This document shows, in pieces, positions 4,428-5,498 of a DNA stretch of 5,498 bases (positions are counted from its first letter, which is position 1; each line of letters begins with the position of its first letter). This stretch comes from Deltaproteobacteria bacterium (GTDB taxonomy: Bacteria; UBA10199; DSSB01): positions 715 through 6,212 of the forward strand of contig JAGRNM010000084.1 of the NCBI GenBank assembly GCA_020440745.1, in the 5' to 3' direction. The notes beneath the pieces are model-generated. The model was not told the origin of the DNA. It saw nothing but the letters and a program-made list of their open reading frames with translations, and searched no databases. The position numbers and the translations under genes are program-made.

Positions 4428-5498
4428 ATGCAACTACTAAAATCTTTTTCCTTTCTTTTTTTATTCATTATATTTCTCAATCATTGTGGCGGTAGTTCTA
4501 ATATTGATTTAAATCAGAATTGTGAAGCTAGTGGTGATTGTGTGATCACCCAACCGCCTGTGGTAGGAGAGAATCCTCCTCCTGTCATGGACCCTAATCC
4601 TGAATCTGCTTGTAGTCCTGAGATTTGTGATGGTTTGGACAATGACTGCGATCAAGTCATTGATGAAGACTTGGAGTTTTGTGAAAACGGTCAGTCTCTT
4701 ATTCCACCTGATCCTGTAGAATTAGCACCAGAGGTAGATTCTACAGTAACGACGACTGTTTATTCTGCCACTGAGTTTTTGTATACGGGAGCTAATGCTG
4801 TTCAAACAGGGATGGATCCAGCTACGATTGAGCCTAAGCGAGTGGCAGTGATTCGGGGTAGGGTGTTGGATGTTCAAGGGGAAGCTTTGCCTGGGGTAAA
4901 GATCACTATTAAAGACCATCCTGAGTATGGGCAGACTTTGAGTCGCTTAGATGGTTGGTTTGACATGGTGATTAATGGTGGTAGGCAATGGACTGTGGTC
5001 TATGAGCGGGAAGGTTATTTATCTTCCATGCGTTATACCAAAACCACTTGGCAGGATTATTTTATTTTAGAGGATGTGGTTTTGTTGGAGTTGGATTCTC
5101 AGGTGAGTGTGATTGATCTTAGTTCTGCTGAGATTGAAGTGGCTTCTGGGAGTTTGCAGAGCGATGCAGATGGGGAAAGACAGGCTACATTACTGTTTAA
5201 ACCTGGCACCACGGCGGAGGCTATTTTGCCCGATGGAAGCACGCAAGCTTTAGAGAGTTTAAGCCTGCATGCTACGGAGTTTACGGTGGGAGAGAACGGC
5301 CCTCAAGCCATGCCAGCACCTTTGCCAGCTACTAGTGCTTATACTTATGCGGTGTCTTTGGATGTGGAAGAAGCTCTTGCTTTGGGTGCGGGGCATGTGG
5401 AGTTTAATCAAGCGGTGCCTTTTTATGTGGAGAACTTTTTGGGTTTTCCTACGGGATTAAAAGTGCCATTGGGAGTTTTGGATAAACAGAAGGGAGCG
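4428..5498 (+). CDS. Rhs/teneurin-like surface protein with lipoprotein-type signal and MopE-type motif (N-terminal 357 aa, partial)
   Basis: The frame is open from the ATG to the right edge, so only the N-terminal part is present. Order of parts: a hydrophobic signal ending FLNHC (Cys20) followed by GGSS, which suggests a lipoprotein although the His before Cys is not canonical; a Cys- and Pro-rich linker (25-60); a MopE-type putative metal-binding motif, CSPEICDGLDNDCDQVIDE (62-80), with Cys85 after it; then a stretch with FLYTGANAVQTG (117-128) and RGRVLDVQGEALPGVKITI (143-161), a carboxypeptidase-regulatory/transthyretin-like fold; and a region with LDSQVSVIDL, ATLLFKPGTTAEAILPDG and VPFYVENFLGFPTG that I recognise from the segment preceding the YD-repeat barrel in large bacterial Rhs/teneurin-like proteins. 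Such proteins usually run to thousands of residues and may end in a toxin or adhesive domain; those parts lie outside the window. It is probably exported to the cell surface. The gene is richer in G+C than its neighbours. Confidence 0.85.
   Translation, partial: MQLLKSFSFLFLFIIFLNHCGGSSNIDLNQNCEASGDCVITQPPVVGENPPPVMDPNPESACSPEICDGLDNDCDQVIDEDLEFCENGQSLIPPDPVELAPEVDSTVTTTVYSATEFLYTGANAVQTGMDPATIEPKRVAVIRGRVLDVQGEALPGVKITIKDHPEYGQTLSRLDGWFDMVINGGRQWTVVYEREGYLSSMRYTKTTWQDYFILEDVVLLELDSQVSVIDLSSAEIEVASGSLQSDADGERQATLLFKPGTTAEAILPDGSTQALESLSLHATEFTVGENGPQAMPAPLPATSAYTYAVSLDVEEALALGAGHVEFNQAVPFYVENFLGFPTGLKVPLGVLDKQKGA

Noticed and set aside
4722..4919. 65-aa leftward frame opposite the Rhs-like gene
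   Set aside because: Antisense to conserved Rhs/teneurin-like coding sequence, with no support of its own.
5269..5460. 63-aa rightward frame inside the Rhs-like gene
   Set aside because: Shifted frame of the Rhs-like gene; the Leu/Trp-rich translation comes from its TTG/TGG-rich codons.
1..5498. tRNA, rRNA, CRISPR arrays or insertion sequences
   Set aside because: None were seen: the intergenic stretches are too short or lack cloverleaf, spacer-repeat or transposase features.

Overview
The window comes from an AT-rich bacterium. The last gene begins with a lipoprotein-type signal, carries a MopE-type 'CDGxDNDCD' motif, and continues into the N-terminal part of a very large Rhs/teneurin-like surface protein. 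That combination is typical of Gram-negative lineages once grouped as Deltaproteobacteria (Bdellovibrionota, Myxococcota and relatives). The low G+C fits Bdellovibrionota-like organisms better than myxobacteria, but the lineage call is an inference.

Layout, left to right. (1) A leftward block: xseB (exonuclease VII small subunit), then ispA (farnesyl diphosphate synthase) starting on the base after the xseB stop, then the first 21 codons of a further gene that runs off the left edge and looks like a medium-chain dehydrogenase/reductase. A 37-codon leftward reading frame with a good ribosome binding site lies just upstream of xseB. (2) A 187-bp divergent region holding one strong and one weaker rightward promoter candidate and a perfect inverted repeat. 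(3) dksA, rightward, a short TraR/DksA-type zinc-finger regulator. (4) Leftward glnE, the glutamine synthetase adenylyltransferase/adenylyl-removing enzyme, present as two separate genes: an N-terminal half of 441 aa and a C-terminal half of 378 aa, joined by the junction TAA-AA-ATG. The tail of the C-terminal half overlaps the tail of dksA by 8 bp. (5) A 191-bp divergent spacer with a convincing glnE promoter. (6) A rightward Rhs/teneurin-like gene, truncated by the right edge after 357 codons.

How the genes work together: the left block pairs DNA repair (ExoVII) with isoprenoid chain elongation, as in the xseB-ispA pairing of many proteobacteria, but without dxs following. DksA with ppGpp and GlnE both sit in growth and nitrogen control, though their convergent arrangement may only be a neighbourhood accident. 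The Rhs gene looks like a separate, surface-directed accessory locus with a richer base composition.

The most notable observation is the split glnE. Both nucleotidyltransferase active sites are kept, but the cut falls on the boundary between the two catalytic halves, and about 150 residues of the central helical region found in ordinary GlnE are missing.
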